From positions 310,001-374,000 of the forward strand of contig JABYQU010000010.1 of NCBI GenBank assembly GCA_022264855.1: a DNA stretch of 64,000 bases. Direction: 5' to 3'. Position numbers and translations under genes: made by a program. Positions within the stretch are counted from its first letter, which is position 1. The number at the start of each line of letters is the position of its first letter. The stretch is from Lenzites betulinus (lineage: Eukaryota > Basidiomycota > Agaricomycetes > Polyporales > Polyporaceae). Under the pieces are notes generated by a model. That model was not told where the DNA came from, did no database searches, and worked only from the letters and a program-made list of their open reading frames with translations. Positions 9,694-21,853 of the stretch are shown here, piece by piece.

Positions 9694-12600
9694 CTATGAC
9701 TGAGAGAGAATGTTGTCGATCGCGTCGTTCAGGAACTGCCGCCGCCCAGTCAAGTCCGCCTTCGGGAACCTCGTCTGCATAGCTTCGCGCACAGTCCTGA
9801 AGGGAATGATAGAATGAGCAACGGATATTTAAACTATCAGGATGGGACGGCTTACTTTTTCGTGACAGTCATAAGATCCTGAGTGCTCAAGTACGCCCTC
9901 AGAGCGGTGATGAGCTCCTCGTCAGTGGGCTCGGGGTTCATGCTCGGGCCACTCGCGAACGGGTTGACAGTCGTCGCAAGCGAGAACGTCGACATCGGGC
10001 GCTGCTGCATCATGCCCGGCGCCATTGGTGGCGCGAACCCGCCCTGCGATCCGTGGATATCTCCGGAGCCGCCGAACATGTTCATGTTCGTCATGACGGT
10101 GTTGCGCGGAGCGTTTGGCATCATCCCGTACATGCTCCCCGTGTTCTGGTATGCCAGGGGGTTCGGCATCCCCATATGCCCACCGTAGTCCGAGCCGTGC
10201 ACAGAACCTGCGCCGCCGAAGCCGCCCGTGTAAGGAACCTGTGGGAGGCCGAACTGGGATGGTGCTTGGCCGCCGCCGTAGTGTGACAGGTTGCTCTGCG
10301 AGTGGTTCTGGTGGTACGTGGAGGCTTGAGGGTTCGTGAGGTTCGTGTCGCGGTAGTAATCTCCTCCAGCTTGTGATTGGTGGAAACTGGGCTGAGGAGA
10401 GTGGCTATGCGAGTGGGGTCCGCGAGAGCGTCCTGCTGATTTGGTGTAGCCGGTCTCGTCGGAATGGCGTGAGCCGGTTTCCCAAGCCTCAGCTTCGTAT
10501 TCTATGTTGAGAATAAGTTAGGATAGCTCTCATGACCTTCATCAACGGTACATACCGCTGAACTTCTTAAGAGGAATCATGCTCTCGTCGTACTTCTCGT
10601 CGTCGTTCATGATGACCTTCTTGTTGCTTCCCTCGCCAATGACCAGACGAGTGTTACCCCAACTGAAGTCGTCCATACACCAGAACGCGTAGACCGGCAG
10701 GAAGAAACTGTACACCGGGTACCTATGGGAGTATTTGTGAGAATGCATTACCGACAGAGGTTTGGGGCAGACTTACGAGAGAATGTAGACAACCATCCAA
10801 CCAATCAGCATGAACTCGCGCTTCAGGATGAAGATGAGAGCCTAAAGAGGCGGGTGAGCATCAGTGGGAATGATGGACGGCGATGCTAACTTACCTGGAG
10901 ACCGTATACTGCCGCCAACATGATAATGGAGATGAGCGGCAATGGTGCCTGACCTGTGGCGACGACGACGATGAGGTAGACAAGCTGTTACAAAATGTCA
11001 GCTAGGCATACAAAGCAAGGGGCGACGGTACGCACGTAGACGACGGTCGATGGCAGGATCAGGGTACCCAACAGATCAATGAAGACGAAGAAGCGCATGG
11101 AGAAGCAGCAGAATCCGAAGAGCTCCGGCAAGAATACAAGCTCGCACAGGTTGTGCACCGTCGAGTTGATCCAGCGACGACGCTGCGAGAACAATACGCG
11201 CCATGACTCCGGAGCAATGGTGTGTGCAACCGCGTCGGGGGTGAACTTCGTCCTGAACGTCGGGAAGTGCTTGAGCAGTAGCGTCGTCAGATAACGATCT
11301 TCACCGAGAGAGAACAAGTTCTTCTTGTGCAGGGTGTCGACGATGGGCTCGGCGTACTCCTCAATGACGCGGTTCGAAATGATGATCGGCCGGCCCTTGT
11401 CTGCTGTGCGGATGCGGTACATCGAGAAACAACCGGGCAAACACGTCACCGAGCCGAACAAGCTCTCGAACGCTTTCGACAGGTGGTGAGAGATGTAGTA
11501 CTCGTATACCTTCAGAAACATTAGTATGCATCGGTATTGGGCGTGGAATATTACGGACCTGGATCATCGTCCACCACGAGCCCTCCTCGTTGTCGACCTT
11601 GGTCTCACCGCATATACCGATGATACTGGAGTCGTCCGCTGCGGATGCAACGAGTCGGTTGAGCGAATCCGGAGTGACCGTCTGAGAGGTGCGTCAGTGT
11701 TGTGTGGGTATACACTGTCAGAATTTGGTCTCACCGTATCAGCGTCGACCGTGAAGATGTACTCGTAGAACGCAGGGTCGATACCAATGACGTTCCGCAT
11801 CTGGTGGTAGATCTCTAGCTCGAGTGGCGCCATGGGAGCATCGAAGTGAACACGGTTCAAGTACTGCATGACAAGGATTTGACTGTCACGCTTTCCTCTG
11901 TTACCAGGCTTCGTGCGCTCCGTGGGCTTGCCGACCTTCACTACGACGATGTAGCTAGAACGGACGTGAGCGTAGGGTCGCTAGGTGCTGCAAGAGCACT
12001 TACGGAACGACATGGCCTTCAAACTCGTAGAGACCGGAGTAAACCTTGCCGTAGTTGAGCTGCTTCGAACCCTCGCCGATAGCCTTATACAACAGAGGTT
12101 CCGGATCAAGCTTAGGGTCGACACCGAGGACGTCGAGGACGATGCGCGGAGTAGTCCGGTCGTTGCCAGTTCCGATGATGTTACCGTCACAGATGATGAA
12201 GATCAACTTGCGCTTGTCATCGTAGTTCAATGCCGCCAAGGAGTCGATCGTGCGACGGAGTGACTCTTCGCCCTCGGTGTAACAGGGGACCTGGCACAGA
12301 ACGAACTTGTCCAGCATCTCGGGGTTCCGTTTGGGCGACAGTTGCAGAGCGGCCAAGACTATACACAACCCGATTAGACTGTAAGTCAACGTTGCAGTTT
12401 CGTTCCACTCACATTTTACACCGATGGAGACCATGAGAATAATCGAGAAGACCAAGAGCAAGACGTTCTGCACCTGACAGCGCGGAGTCTTCCGGAAGTC
12501 TGGCTCGCCATAGTAGAACAAGTTGCTGATGCAGCCCATGTTCTGCTCCTTCGTGGTCGTGTCGAGGTTCGCGAGTACGGTGTTCAGAGGCTTCGTGATA

Positions 12601-15600
12601 TCCTGGCCGGGCTGCTGTTTGAAGATGTCCACGATGTTGGAATCCAAGAAGGAAAATTGCGAAGCTGTGTTGATGGTCTCCGTGTTGATGTAGTCCGAAA
12701 GGTCGTAGACAGAATTGTCGTAAATGGCCCACATCCTAGAACAAGCTCAACCAAAAGCCGCAAACTTGCATCGTGATGACGTACCGTTGGTTGTCCGGGT
12801 CAGCGGCCTGGGCCGCTACCTCCTTCCGATCCCACACTAGAGGGCCCTTCTTGAACTGACGGATCTTGGGCAAGAACGTCGCCGTATACCAGTCTGCGTT
12901 GCTGAGCTTGGAACCCTGGTAGCCACCCGAACCCGACTTGTGCATCGCCTGAGGGGCAGCGGGAGTGAAGTTGGCGGGGGTGAGTACCAATGACGCGTCG
13001 GTGACCAGGCCCGGGCAGGCGAGCACAGGAGGCGGCGGGAAGTAGCCAGTGAGATCCTGTCCAGCGACGATTTCAAGAGTGTCCGCGCCATTGCTAGCGA
13101 GGTTTGCCACATCCGAGTGCTGACCGTGGATGAAGTTCGAGACATCGTAGACAGTACCCTGGATTGTCACCCAGAAGTCGTCGTCGCCAGTGTGTTGGTT
13201 GACCTCGTTGAGCGCCCAGGCCTTGTCGAAGTCGGGGCAGAGCAGACGGCCGAACTCCACGATGTAGAAGATGACGATGGCATTGAATAAGAAAATCAGC
13301 CAGAAGATCGTCACCTTCTCTCGCCACGCCAACTGGATGTCTGGACGCTTCATACGACCGAGCTTACTGAGAGCAAAAGCCGGGATCCACCAGGTGGTCG
13401 CCCGAACGACAAAGAGCCAGTTTCGCCGCGAACGACTGGTGGGAACCTCTTCGACGGTATCCGGCGCCTTCGCAACCATGTCGGCCTCCTTCGAAGCACC
13501 CATTTCTGGAGGAGTGCCACCCTTCTTGTCCCACTCAGAGCCCCAACCTTCTTCGTAGCCAGGCGTGTTCGGGTTCGTCGGCGTGACAGGCATGCTAGCA
13601 TAGCTTGCGTTGGCATTCGGGTCGTGGTAGTGAGTGCCGTTGGTACCTGTACGGGTGAGCAGCAGATTGTCTTCGCTCTCGCCACCGCCATAGTAGCCGG
13701 CAGCAGGTGCGGACAACCCCTCTTGGTGAGTATACTCCGTCGCGTCGTCAGGAAGCACGCTCTCGTCATCAGCACCGTCGACACCGCGCTTCTGGTCCTT
13801 CTCCTGCGCCCGTAGAACATCCTCGACAACCTTCCAAGCTGCGTACGTGAGCCAGATCATGCGATGCCCGACAACGTAGTCCTCGCCCTCCTGCCATCCG
13901 TTCGCAGATGCGCACTGCCTGATCCGCTCGGCCTCGGAACCCCGGATCGTGGGGACGTACCGGTCGCAGAACGGACCCTGTTCGAAGTCAACGATGAAGT
14001 CGTTCGTTCTCCGAGCGATGAGGTCCGGCAGGAGCAGGGCACGGATCTGTGCCTTCACGCGACGTTTGTCGAACGAGTTCGCGGTGCCAGAGTCGTTTGG
14101 ACGGATGCAAGACACAGACCAGTGCCTCGTACGATCAAGGCTCCACATGATCTCGGAGAGGGTGTAATTGAGCTGGGTGGTAATGGGGTAGACCTTGGAA
14201 GGGTCAAGACGCGAGTGCTCCTCGCCAGGTGGGACAGTGGACCCGTCCCGCGCAATAATCGGGGTGGGGGACCGGAGCGGCCGAGAGGAAACCTGCGCCT
14301 GGACGATGGTGTTCTCGTCCTTAGAGTGACGCTCCGTAGCGAGACTGGGACCTGCCATGAGTTTCGCGATGAAGGGATCAGAGGAGTTACGAAGGAGGGT
14401 GACGAAGGCACAATCGAGAATATCGGTGTCCTTCTCGATGAATCCACGCGTGTCGTATGTGCAGCTCCCAGCGTAATGGTTGATACCGAATGTCATCTTG
14501 TCCGGGCATTCCACGCTGCCAGGAGTCATGAACGAGGTATGAACCCCGAACTTGGACACGAGCTCCCGAAGCGTCTCGTCTTCCTTCTTCTCGGGACCCT
14601 TTCCAGTCCTGTAAGAGGAACAGGCCTTGTTGATGATACCAAGGACACCGCCCGGTTTCCGGTGGGCGCGCTCGCTCAGCTGAGCGCCACGCAACAGTTC
14701 GACACAGCCAGCGTTGTCCATGGTCGTGACAGCCGGGAGCGAGATGCCATCCCCGGTGAGCTGGCTGTTGTAGCCTACCGAATCCTCGTACGTGTTGCGG
14801 AGAACATATGAGTGTAGCAGTTCGTCCGAGAAGTTGATGCAGAACTCCTCGAAACCTGCTTGGTTCTGAGCACCGAGAAGCGGAGCGGGACCGCCGAAGT
14901 AGACCGACGCGGAAGTGGGGAGACCCTTCGTCTGAAACCCGGGCTGCTCGAAAAGCACAATCTGCGTTGGGGGAGGAGGGTCCTGCGAGCTGGGCGCAAT
15001 CTTGTGGTTCGCAGTCTCCGTCACGTAAGCAAACAGGATAGCGTAGAGATCCTTTGCAAGCTGATCGCGTTGGGCTGCGCTCTGCTGAGCGTTCATCATG
15101 ACAGTGTACAGCTCCTTCCGAACATAGCTCGTCCTGTTCGTGAGAACCTCGCTGAGCTCATCGGCGGGCACGCCTAGCATTCGTGCGACCTGGTCTAGAA
15201 CTGCGCCGTTCGAAACATAAGCGGAGACGTCACGGGCATCAGCCTCTCCGAACTGAAGGTTGCCCAGTGTGAGGACAGCGACAAGGAGGCCGAAAATAGA
15301 CGACATATGCTTCGGCTTGAATCCCAGGATCTTCATGGCCGCGCGGAGTTCGTCCATCGCGATGCCGTCGTCGCTGAAGGGGCCGGCAGGCAGACGATAG
15401 CAACCAGATGACGCCAGGAGGGCGTAGTCTGACACGTCCTCGAGAGCATAACGGTCGCGTTCCTCCGGGGTAGCGCCGGCGAGAAACTGGTAGAAAACGT
15501 GGTAGGTGCGTTCTTCGAAGGAAAGGCGTGAGAGCCGCGACTTGTCGAGACCAAACGTCAACACCTTGGCCGCTTGGATACGCCCACGGTCGTTGAAGTG

Positions 15601-16215
15601 GAGTTCGAGGTAACGACTATGTCGGGAGGCGTTGGGGTTAACGAGCGTCTTCGCGTTCCCGAAGGAATCGAGTAATGTTGACAGCGACTTGATCTGGTCC
15701 GCAAGTCGGGCCTCTTTCTTCGAATGGGCGGAAAGTCGGAGGATCTGGGCAACGAGCAACTGGGAGCTGGCACTCTTCCCTGAGGCTGTGATACCTCTGG
15801 TACGACACGTCAACTTTTGCTCTGCACAGGACGTCTGAGACAGTACTCACCGGAAGATCACCGACTGTGACTCCATGCGTCTCCTCATAAGGAGATACAC
15901 CCTAGCTGCAAGATCGAAGAGGTGCGGGGGAAGTTGAGTGGACCCGGGGAGGGGAAAGCTCGTGTCCTTGTAGCATCTCTCCTCGTACTCCTTCGCGGTT
16001 ACGTCGTTTACATTAGCAAGTGTCTTGTAGGGATTAACGACGACGAGATTGGCAGCGCCAACGCGGGTGTATGGTAGATCTGCACGAAAGCGAGCTTGGA
16101 GAACAGAGAGAACGGTGTCGTCAGAAGGGTGTACGGTTGTCGCGGATGAGGAGGAGGAGGCTAGGTCTCGGAGGTCGCCAGAGCTGACTGCCTGCGAAGC
16201 GACTGCAGAGGCCAT
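9694..16215 (-). CDS. Class V chitin synthase with N-terminal myosin-like motor domain
   Basis: Twelve exons: 16215-15851, 15796-12785, 12735-12413, 12358-12004, 11954-11735, 11681-11559, 11509-11036, 10984-10895, 10841-10777, 10722-10556, 10501-9856 and 9796-9694. In order the protein has a myosin-like head (about residues 50-750; P-loop GITASGKS, switch-I-like NPNASRHSR, switch-II-like LFEQPGF), a linker, two membrane helices, a cytochrome b5-like fold ([18 protein letters not shown]), a GT2 chitin synthase domain ([21 protein letters not shown] near 11170), several C-terminal membrane helices, a Gly/Gln-rich region and a terminal DEK-like helix bundle ending DNILSQS. The enzyme polymerises UDP-GlcNAc into chitin at the plasma membrane of growing tips. 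The architecture matches U. maydis Mcs1 and the ascomycete CsmA class. The motor ATPase motifs are degenerate. Confidence 0.95.
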
Positions 16216-16650
16216 GGCCGGCAGGTGTGGCCTGGGGTGATGGGGTAAGGGAAAGGGCGAGGACGCCGCCCGAGACAGTGAGCAGAGGAGGGAAGGTGGT
16301 GAGAAATGAAGCTTAAGTCGGAGCCTTGACCCCGCCGCCGCCCACGCCAGCGACCGTGACGCGCGTTACGGCACGCCCGTGCAACCTCCGGCCGCGATCA
16401 ATCAATTCCGGCGGCAAGCCTTACAACACGGGGAAGGATTAGTGATCTTGGGCCATAGTACGGTTAATCAGTCCGGCCGGTAGTGAAGGAATGTACCTCC
16501 GCGGCTACACAGCCCAGTTACAGAATTACTTACACTGCCGGGCTCTCGATTGTAGATATCTCCATTCACGACGGCGCCCACGCCGCTGATGCAGCAAAGA
16601 GAGGGAAGACGTGGTCTCGACTCCATAAGTACAGCCATATTACAAGGTAT
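16216..16650. other. Intergenic, promoter side of the chitin synthase gene
   Basis: The 435 bp separate the chitin synthase start from the SEC27 stop; both genes read leftward. No TATA box or repeat stands out. Confidence 0.5.
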
Positions 16651-19600
16651 CTACGAATCTTCCGCGCTCTCCTCTGATTTTGTAGGTCGAGATCATGAGC
16701 GGCCTGACCAAACACAACTGAAATATCCACTCACCAGACTCCGAGTCTCCGTCGACCTCAGGCGCCGGCGCGCCGGCCTCGCGTTGCAGTGCCTCCTCCC
16801 AGCCTTCCTCGAATAGCTCTGGGCTCGCAGAGGGGTCAGCGACGGCCGCGGCCAGTTTCGCCCGCTTCTTCGCTTGCAGCTCGCCCTGCCATGCTTTTAC
16901 CGCCTCCGGAACCTTCGAGGGGGCATACGTGCGCGCAAACATCGCCGCCTCCGGCGCCCGGTGTGTTTTGATCAGCAGATCAACACACGGCTTAGGGTCG
17001 CCTAGTTGGAGCAAGGTGGCGAACGCGAGGTTGTTCTGCCCCTTCTCCTCTGTGTATGACGTGTGTTCAGTGAGCAACACGCCCTCGTGGCAGAGGAATA
17101 CACGTATGAATGCGCACCTGCCTGCGTGGCGAGCTTCGCCAAGCCTTCCCGGTCCCCGATAGCGAGCAGCAGCAACATCAACGCACTCAGGTCGCCCGCT
17201 TTCTCGAAGCTCTCTCGCGCGAGATCGAACCGCCACACTGCAAGTGCCCGGTCACCGATCGCCTTCCACTTCGTTTCAGCCTCCACCTCGGGGACCTCTC
17301 GTGCAATCTCGACAGCCGCGTCTAGGTCATCCAGTTGAAGAGAAAGCTCGAACTTCTGGTCGGCATCTGTCGTGATCTCCAACGCGAGTTCCTTGAGTCC
17401 TAGATGGCGTTGTCAGCGTTGCGAGGCTTTTGAAAGGATAAGTCTTACCTTTCCCCTCCAGGAAACTGGCAATCTTGTTCCGGTGTTCCTTTGGTATTGA
17501 CGGCAGTATTTCGGCAGCAGCATCCATGTCCCCTCGGAGCACTGCAGTCTGATACTCTACCACATTGAGCGAAAGAGAGTAGCTGAAGACGTTCACATCC
17601 TTGTCGACAAGGTAGACTCGGTTGTGCGCAGGAATATATCCCAGTAAGAATAATGACCTGGAGGCTGTGAGCGCGATTTGCCGGCTATACTGATGTGAGC
17701 ACCTACGTGTCGAAGGGCGTGATCGTATACGATTCGCTGCCGACAAAGTAATTCAGGCGGTTGGCCGCAGTGGTGTAGATCAGGCAATCGCCTATCCACT
17801 TCGCCGTCTTTACGCTGGAAGACCGTTAGACAACGCATATATCACGCATACGGAAACGTACTTGTCCGACACTTCTGCGACGAGGTCGAAGGCCTCCTCG
17901 ACGCCCTCGTCGCCGAGGTCTGCACCTTGCTCTAGTTTGGCGTTGTACGCATCCCTATCGAAGCGAAGCACGTAGAAGGAGTCTTCCGATGCGATCGCCA
18001 CAAGGTCACCCGTACCGGACCAGAACACCTATTCTGGTGACTGAGCGGGGAGGAGCCGCGGGAATGCCACAGGACTTACGTTCTTAGCGTCAACCTCAAT
18101 CCGACGGACAATCTCGCCAGTTTCCCAGTCCCAGAATACGACAAAGCCCGGTCCCCGCGCGGCGAGGAGTGTGCCTCCATGGAGACCGTCAACGGCCCAT
18201 GAGCCCGCACCCTTCATGCCTGCGCCTGTGCGCTCGCGGAAGTTCTTGTAGACGCGGATTTTCATCTTCCCCTCGAGAACAGCATAGGTGTTGGAGTCGC
18301 TAGCCCAAGCAAATGAGCTGCCGTTACCGAAAGCCTTGTTGCGCCATGCAAGGGCCGTGTAAACAATGTACTCGCCATCACCGACGACGGTGATGAAGCG
18401 GCCATTGGGCGAATGCACCAGTGATGTTGCAAACACCTCCGTATTGCCCAGCTCCTTGATGGAGAGCGGTATCCGGTTACCATCCGTGAGCGTATCTTCC
18501 TGGACGGTCTGGAGGTTCGCGGAGAGAACCTCACTGTTCCGCGTGTATACGAGCTTGCCGGACGCGTCCATGCTGTAGGTTGGCTCGTCACGTCCGAGCT
18601 ATAAACTACATTAGCACAGACGCGCCAACTAGGCTGCCACAACTGACCTTGATGACCACAAGACCCTCGTCGTATCCAATGGCGACTTCATTGGAAGCTT
18701 TGCGGAGAGCAACGCACCATGCGCGCTCCAAGGCATAGCTGAGGGTGTTCTCAAGGCGGTATGTTCCGCTGTTCCATAGCTTGACGGTACCGTCTTCGCC
18801 GCCGCTAACAATAAGGGGCAGGTTGGGGTGGAACGCCGCAAAAAGCACGTTGTTCGAATGTCCCTCCAGAGTCTGAACACAGCTTTTGCTCAGATAGTCC
18901 CAGATTTTGACAGTCCTGTCGTCACTAGCAGTCACGAGATAGGGCCTGTCCGCACCAGGGTAGAATTCGACGTAGTTGACGCCCTTGTCGTGAGCCTCCA
19001 TCGTGAAGTTGGGTGAGCCTGACCCAAGTGACCACATCTTAACGGTCCGATCCAGACACGAAGACGCGAAGGTGTTAGGATCCTTTGGGTTCACCGCAAT
19101 GTTCATGATATAGTGTGTGTGGCCTTCATATGTCTACCGGTTCGTAGACATCATTAATTTCGAACATAGCTCGCGATCGACATATTTACACACCTGAATG
19201 CACCTCCATTGCTTGTCCCAATCCCACGCCCTGATTGTCATGTCGTCACTCCCTGTCAATACGATGGGCGCGGTAGGGTGGACCGTGAGGCATCTGATGT
19301 AGTCGGGGTGCGCTTCGAAGGCCGCGACCTTTTCGTGTGTGTTGTAGTTGAAGATACGGAGCTGAAAGTCGTCGGAGCCGGCAACGAACCAGCTTTTGCG
19401 GGGGATGAAGCGGACACAGCGCACGGGGACCTCCGCGACCTCGAACGTCTTGATCAATGCGCCGGTTTCATGATTGTAGATGACAACCTGGCCGGTGTAT
19501 ATACCAGCGAGAACCCACGGCTCTGTGGGGTGGAAGTCGACGCCCTTTACGCGGTCTGAACGGGTGAAGAGCTTGCGCTATGCATAATCTCAGGACCGTG

Positions 19601-19652
19601 TTGGGTAGGCTATATGCGCGTCATTCCCACTCACGTTGATGTCCAACAACAT
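16651..19652 (-). CDS. SEC27: Coatomer subunit beta-prime (COPI, Sec27)
   Basis: Ten exons: 19652-19635 (only six codons, MLLDIN), 19577-19194, 19133-18648, 18598-18080, 18028-17862, 17814-17707, 17657-17449, 17399-17118, 17049-16735 and 16673-16651. The protein starts [20 protein letters not shown] and continues with WD40 repeats ([36 protein letters not shown]), a second propeller-like part and the alpha-solenoid ([41 protein letters not shown]). This is the standard beta-prime COP plan. COPI vesicles carry cargo from Golgi to ER, and this subunit binds dilysine tails. The last intron can use CAG at 16676-16674, giving a short acidic end (EESAEDS), or an AG two bases later, giving a basic end; the acidic one is preferred from its consensus. 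Single-copy housekeeping gene, intact. Confidence 0.95.
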
Positions 19653-20681
19653 GACTGCACTTTACAGCAGCGCAACGGTCCAGCAGTGCGTATTGAAAAG
19701 CAAGATCGGGATGAGCACGGCGGACGCAGTAGCAGAGTGCCGGTAGACGTGGAAGAAGCAGTGTAACGTTTACGGGCGGCTCTATCTCGCTCGACCTTGG
19801 CTGCCACCGACGTCGTTGCTAGCAATCCCCACCACCACCACAACTGGCGCGGTCAATACACACATTCCTAAACTTGCTTTCCCCGACAACATCGTCTGTC
19901 GTTTTCGGATGCGAAGGAGCCAGTGATCATCTCGGTTCTAGATACTACTTTCCGAAAGGAATAGCTCTACGCAGCTCTACGCACGCGACAGCCGTGGCTT
20001 TCATTGACCTGGCGATAGGCCGCCTTGTTGTGGATGCTGTGTAGTTCTCCCCTCGGCTGGTATCTTTTGAGGCCTATTCACCGTGAAGACATCAGATGCA
20101 CAGTTCATTTCCGCCCAGAGACATTCACGGAAGGCTGATATGCCTAGAGGTGCGGAGGGTCTTCCTCATCGTCCACGATACAGCTCTTACCGAAAACTAT
20201 GCGTGGGCGCTTTTTTGTATACACAGCGCGCGATTCACCCAAAATACATAATTCGCGCGACGCGGTACGGTCTGCACTTTGACATGCTCAATTCCTCTAT
20301 ATCTCTATGGTCAACCGAAAGATCAGCAGGGATTTGAAGGAATGGGCTGCTGCCCTTGTTCTCTCGCACTTGAGTGTGCCCAGCGTCGCCCACATCCTTT
20401 AAATTGGAGTCTCTGTCGACAGCGTCAAGAGGTGGACTATCCTATCAGATCCTATCCCGCTTTACGGCCGATCAGCTGGTCTTTGCGGACGAGTCGAGCA
20501 AGGACAAGTGCACTCTCCAACGCAACCACGGACGAGAACCAGCAGGAGAGCGGGCAGTAGAAGCCCTCCCGCTTGCGAGGGGGGTACGTTACAGCACCCT
20601 TCCCACAAAAGACCCCCCACCAGACTCCCCAAGGCCGCCGACGAGATCAGAGACGACCAAGGTAGGCCGCTTACTACTATG
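19653..20681. other. About 1 kb between SEC27 start and the next gene
   Basis: The stretch serves as the SEC27 upstream region and the 3' side of the acidic hypothetical gene. Overlapping plus-strand open frames at 20083-20685 have no recognisable content. No repeat was found. Confidence 0.45.
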
Positions 20682-21549
20682 TTAAGCAGTGTCGGAAAAG
20701 TCCTCTTTGTCCCGGCGGGGTGGCGACAGAGACATCGGCGCAACATTCAGCTCCTCTTGAGGGAGCCTACTACGCAGCCTGGCCTGAGTGGAGAGTAGTT
20801 CTTCATCCTCGGACTCGCTGTACCCGCCATGTTGCTGGTCATCATGCTCCGGGTGCCGGCTAGCTCGAAGGCCTGAGGGTCATAGAGCGGGGACCAACGG
20901 CCAGGTGCTTTGAGCCCGGAAGCAGCCGCATCAACCCCACCTGATCTGTCGGCGAGTTCGTCTTCTTCGACCGCCGTGTGTGCAGAGGAGGCCGAGTTGT
21001 CGTCACTGGAGTCACGGTCTTCGACGTCGGAGTCGCCTGCCTCGGAGCTGCCGGAGGCTGCTGTACGCTGAGTACTCTGTGAGCAAAGCGTGACAGGCAC
21101 GTCGTCGGCTCCATTGCCCTTCCAGAGGGCGTGTAAATGTGTGCATGTAGACAATTGAGAGCAGGCGAGTCGTCAAGCTTCAAGAGTGAAGCTTTGAAGC
21201 CCGGTGGAGAACAATCTTGGGGAACGACTCTCGGAAGCAGCGCGCGGGCGGTTTTTTCCGACGCTGTACCTGCCAGTACTCTTTCTGAGTCCTTCGCAAA
21301 TGCTTTCGGACCACCATGCATCTTTATACTACTGACAACAGATGTATATATGTCAAGCAAAACCTTTTGCGTGAGCCCCAGATCGTTCATGTATTTTGTG
21401 TGTTTTGCGTGAAAAGTGTGATCGCGCGTCGTCGGAGTTGGCGGCGTATAAATTTCGGTAAGAGCTGTATGACCTTTTCCCCTCCCTCCACCGCTATAGC
21501 TATGGTAGAATCTGTCAGAGAGTGTCGGGTCGGATAAATATGAGCTCAT
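20682..21549 (-). CDS. Acidic hypothetical protein, four exons
   Basis: The gene is visible only after splicing: 21549-21270, 21215-21153, 21060-20941 and 20872-20682. The phases agree at every junction (VLA-DCSPPGF, PALN-SASGSS, ADRS-GLRASR). The protein has a plain N-terminal half (YMNDLGLTQKVLLDIYTSVV) and a strongly acidic, Ser-rich tail (EAGDSDVEDRDSSDDNS, then YSESEDEELLSTQARL, ending DKEDFSDTA). The SD/SE-rich tail looks like a casein-kinase-2 substrate region. I do not recognise the family. The start is uncertain: ATG 21582 is in the same frame and further 5' exons are possible. It is divergent from the membrane-protein gene at 21854, about 300 bp away. Confidence 0.5.
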
Positions 21550-21753
21550 AACACGGCTGAGTAGGTAAGTGCAGGCATACATCGTGCGGAACGGGCCGTC
21601 TATCTACCCCTGATCTGTGCGCCTCGACGGACACGTGTGTTCAGCACCCCCAGCCGAGCCAATCTCTGCAGGCAAATCGCATCTATATCTCATGGAGGAG
21701 TCCTGGAACTTTGCCCGCCTGCGCGCGGCCTCGAGCAAACCGCCTGGCACCTC

Positions 21754-21763
21754 CCAATATATA
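21754..21763 (+). promoter_or_regulatory. TATA-like box of the WW-like membrane protein gene
   Basis: AATATATACC lies about 90 bp upstream of ATG 21854, followed by a pyrimidine-rich stretch. Confidence 0.45.
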
Positions 21764-21853
21764 CCCTGCCGCCCTCAACGTCCTCTCTATCGAGGAGCAC
21801 GGTCTCCGCCCCCTCCCCCACATCGCTGATCTCACACCAGATATCCCAACACG

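Noticed and set aside
13864..14811. Plus-strand open frame of 315 codons
   Set aside because: It lies fully antisense to the myosin-like head exon and has no domain features.
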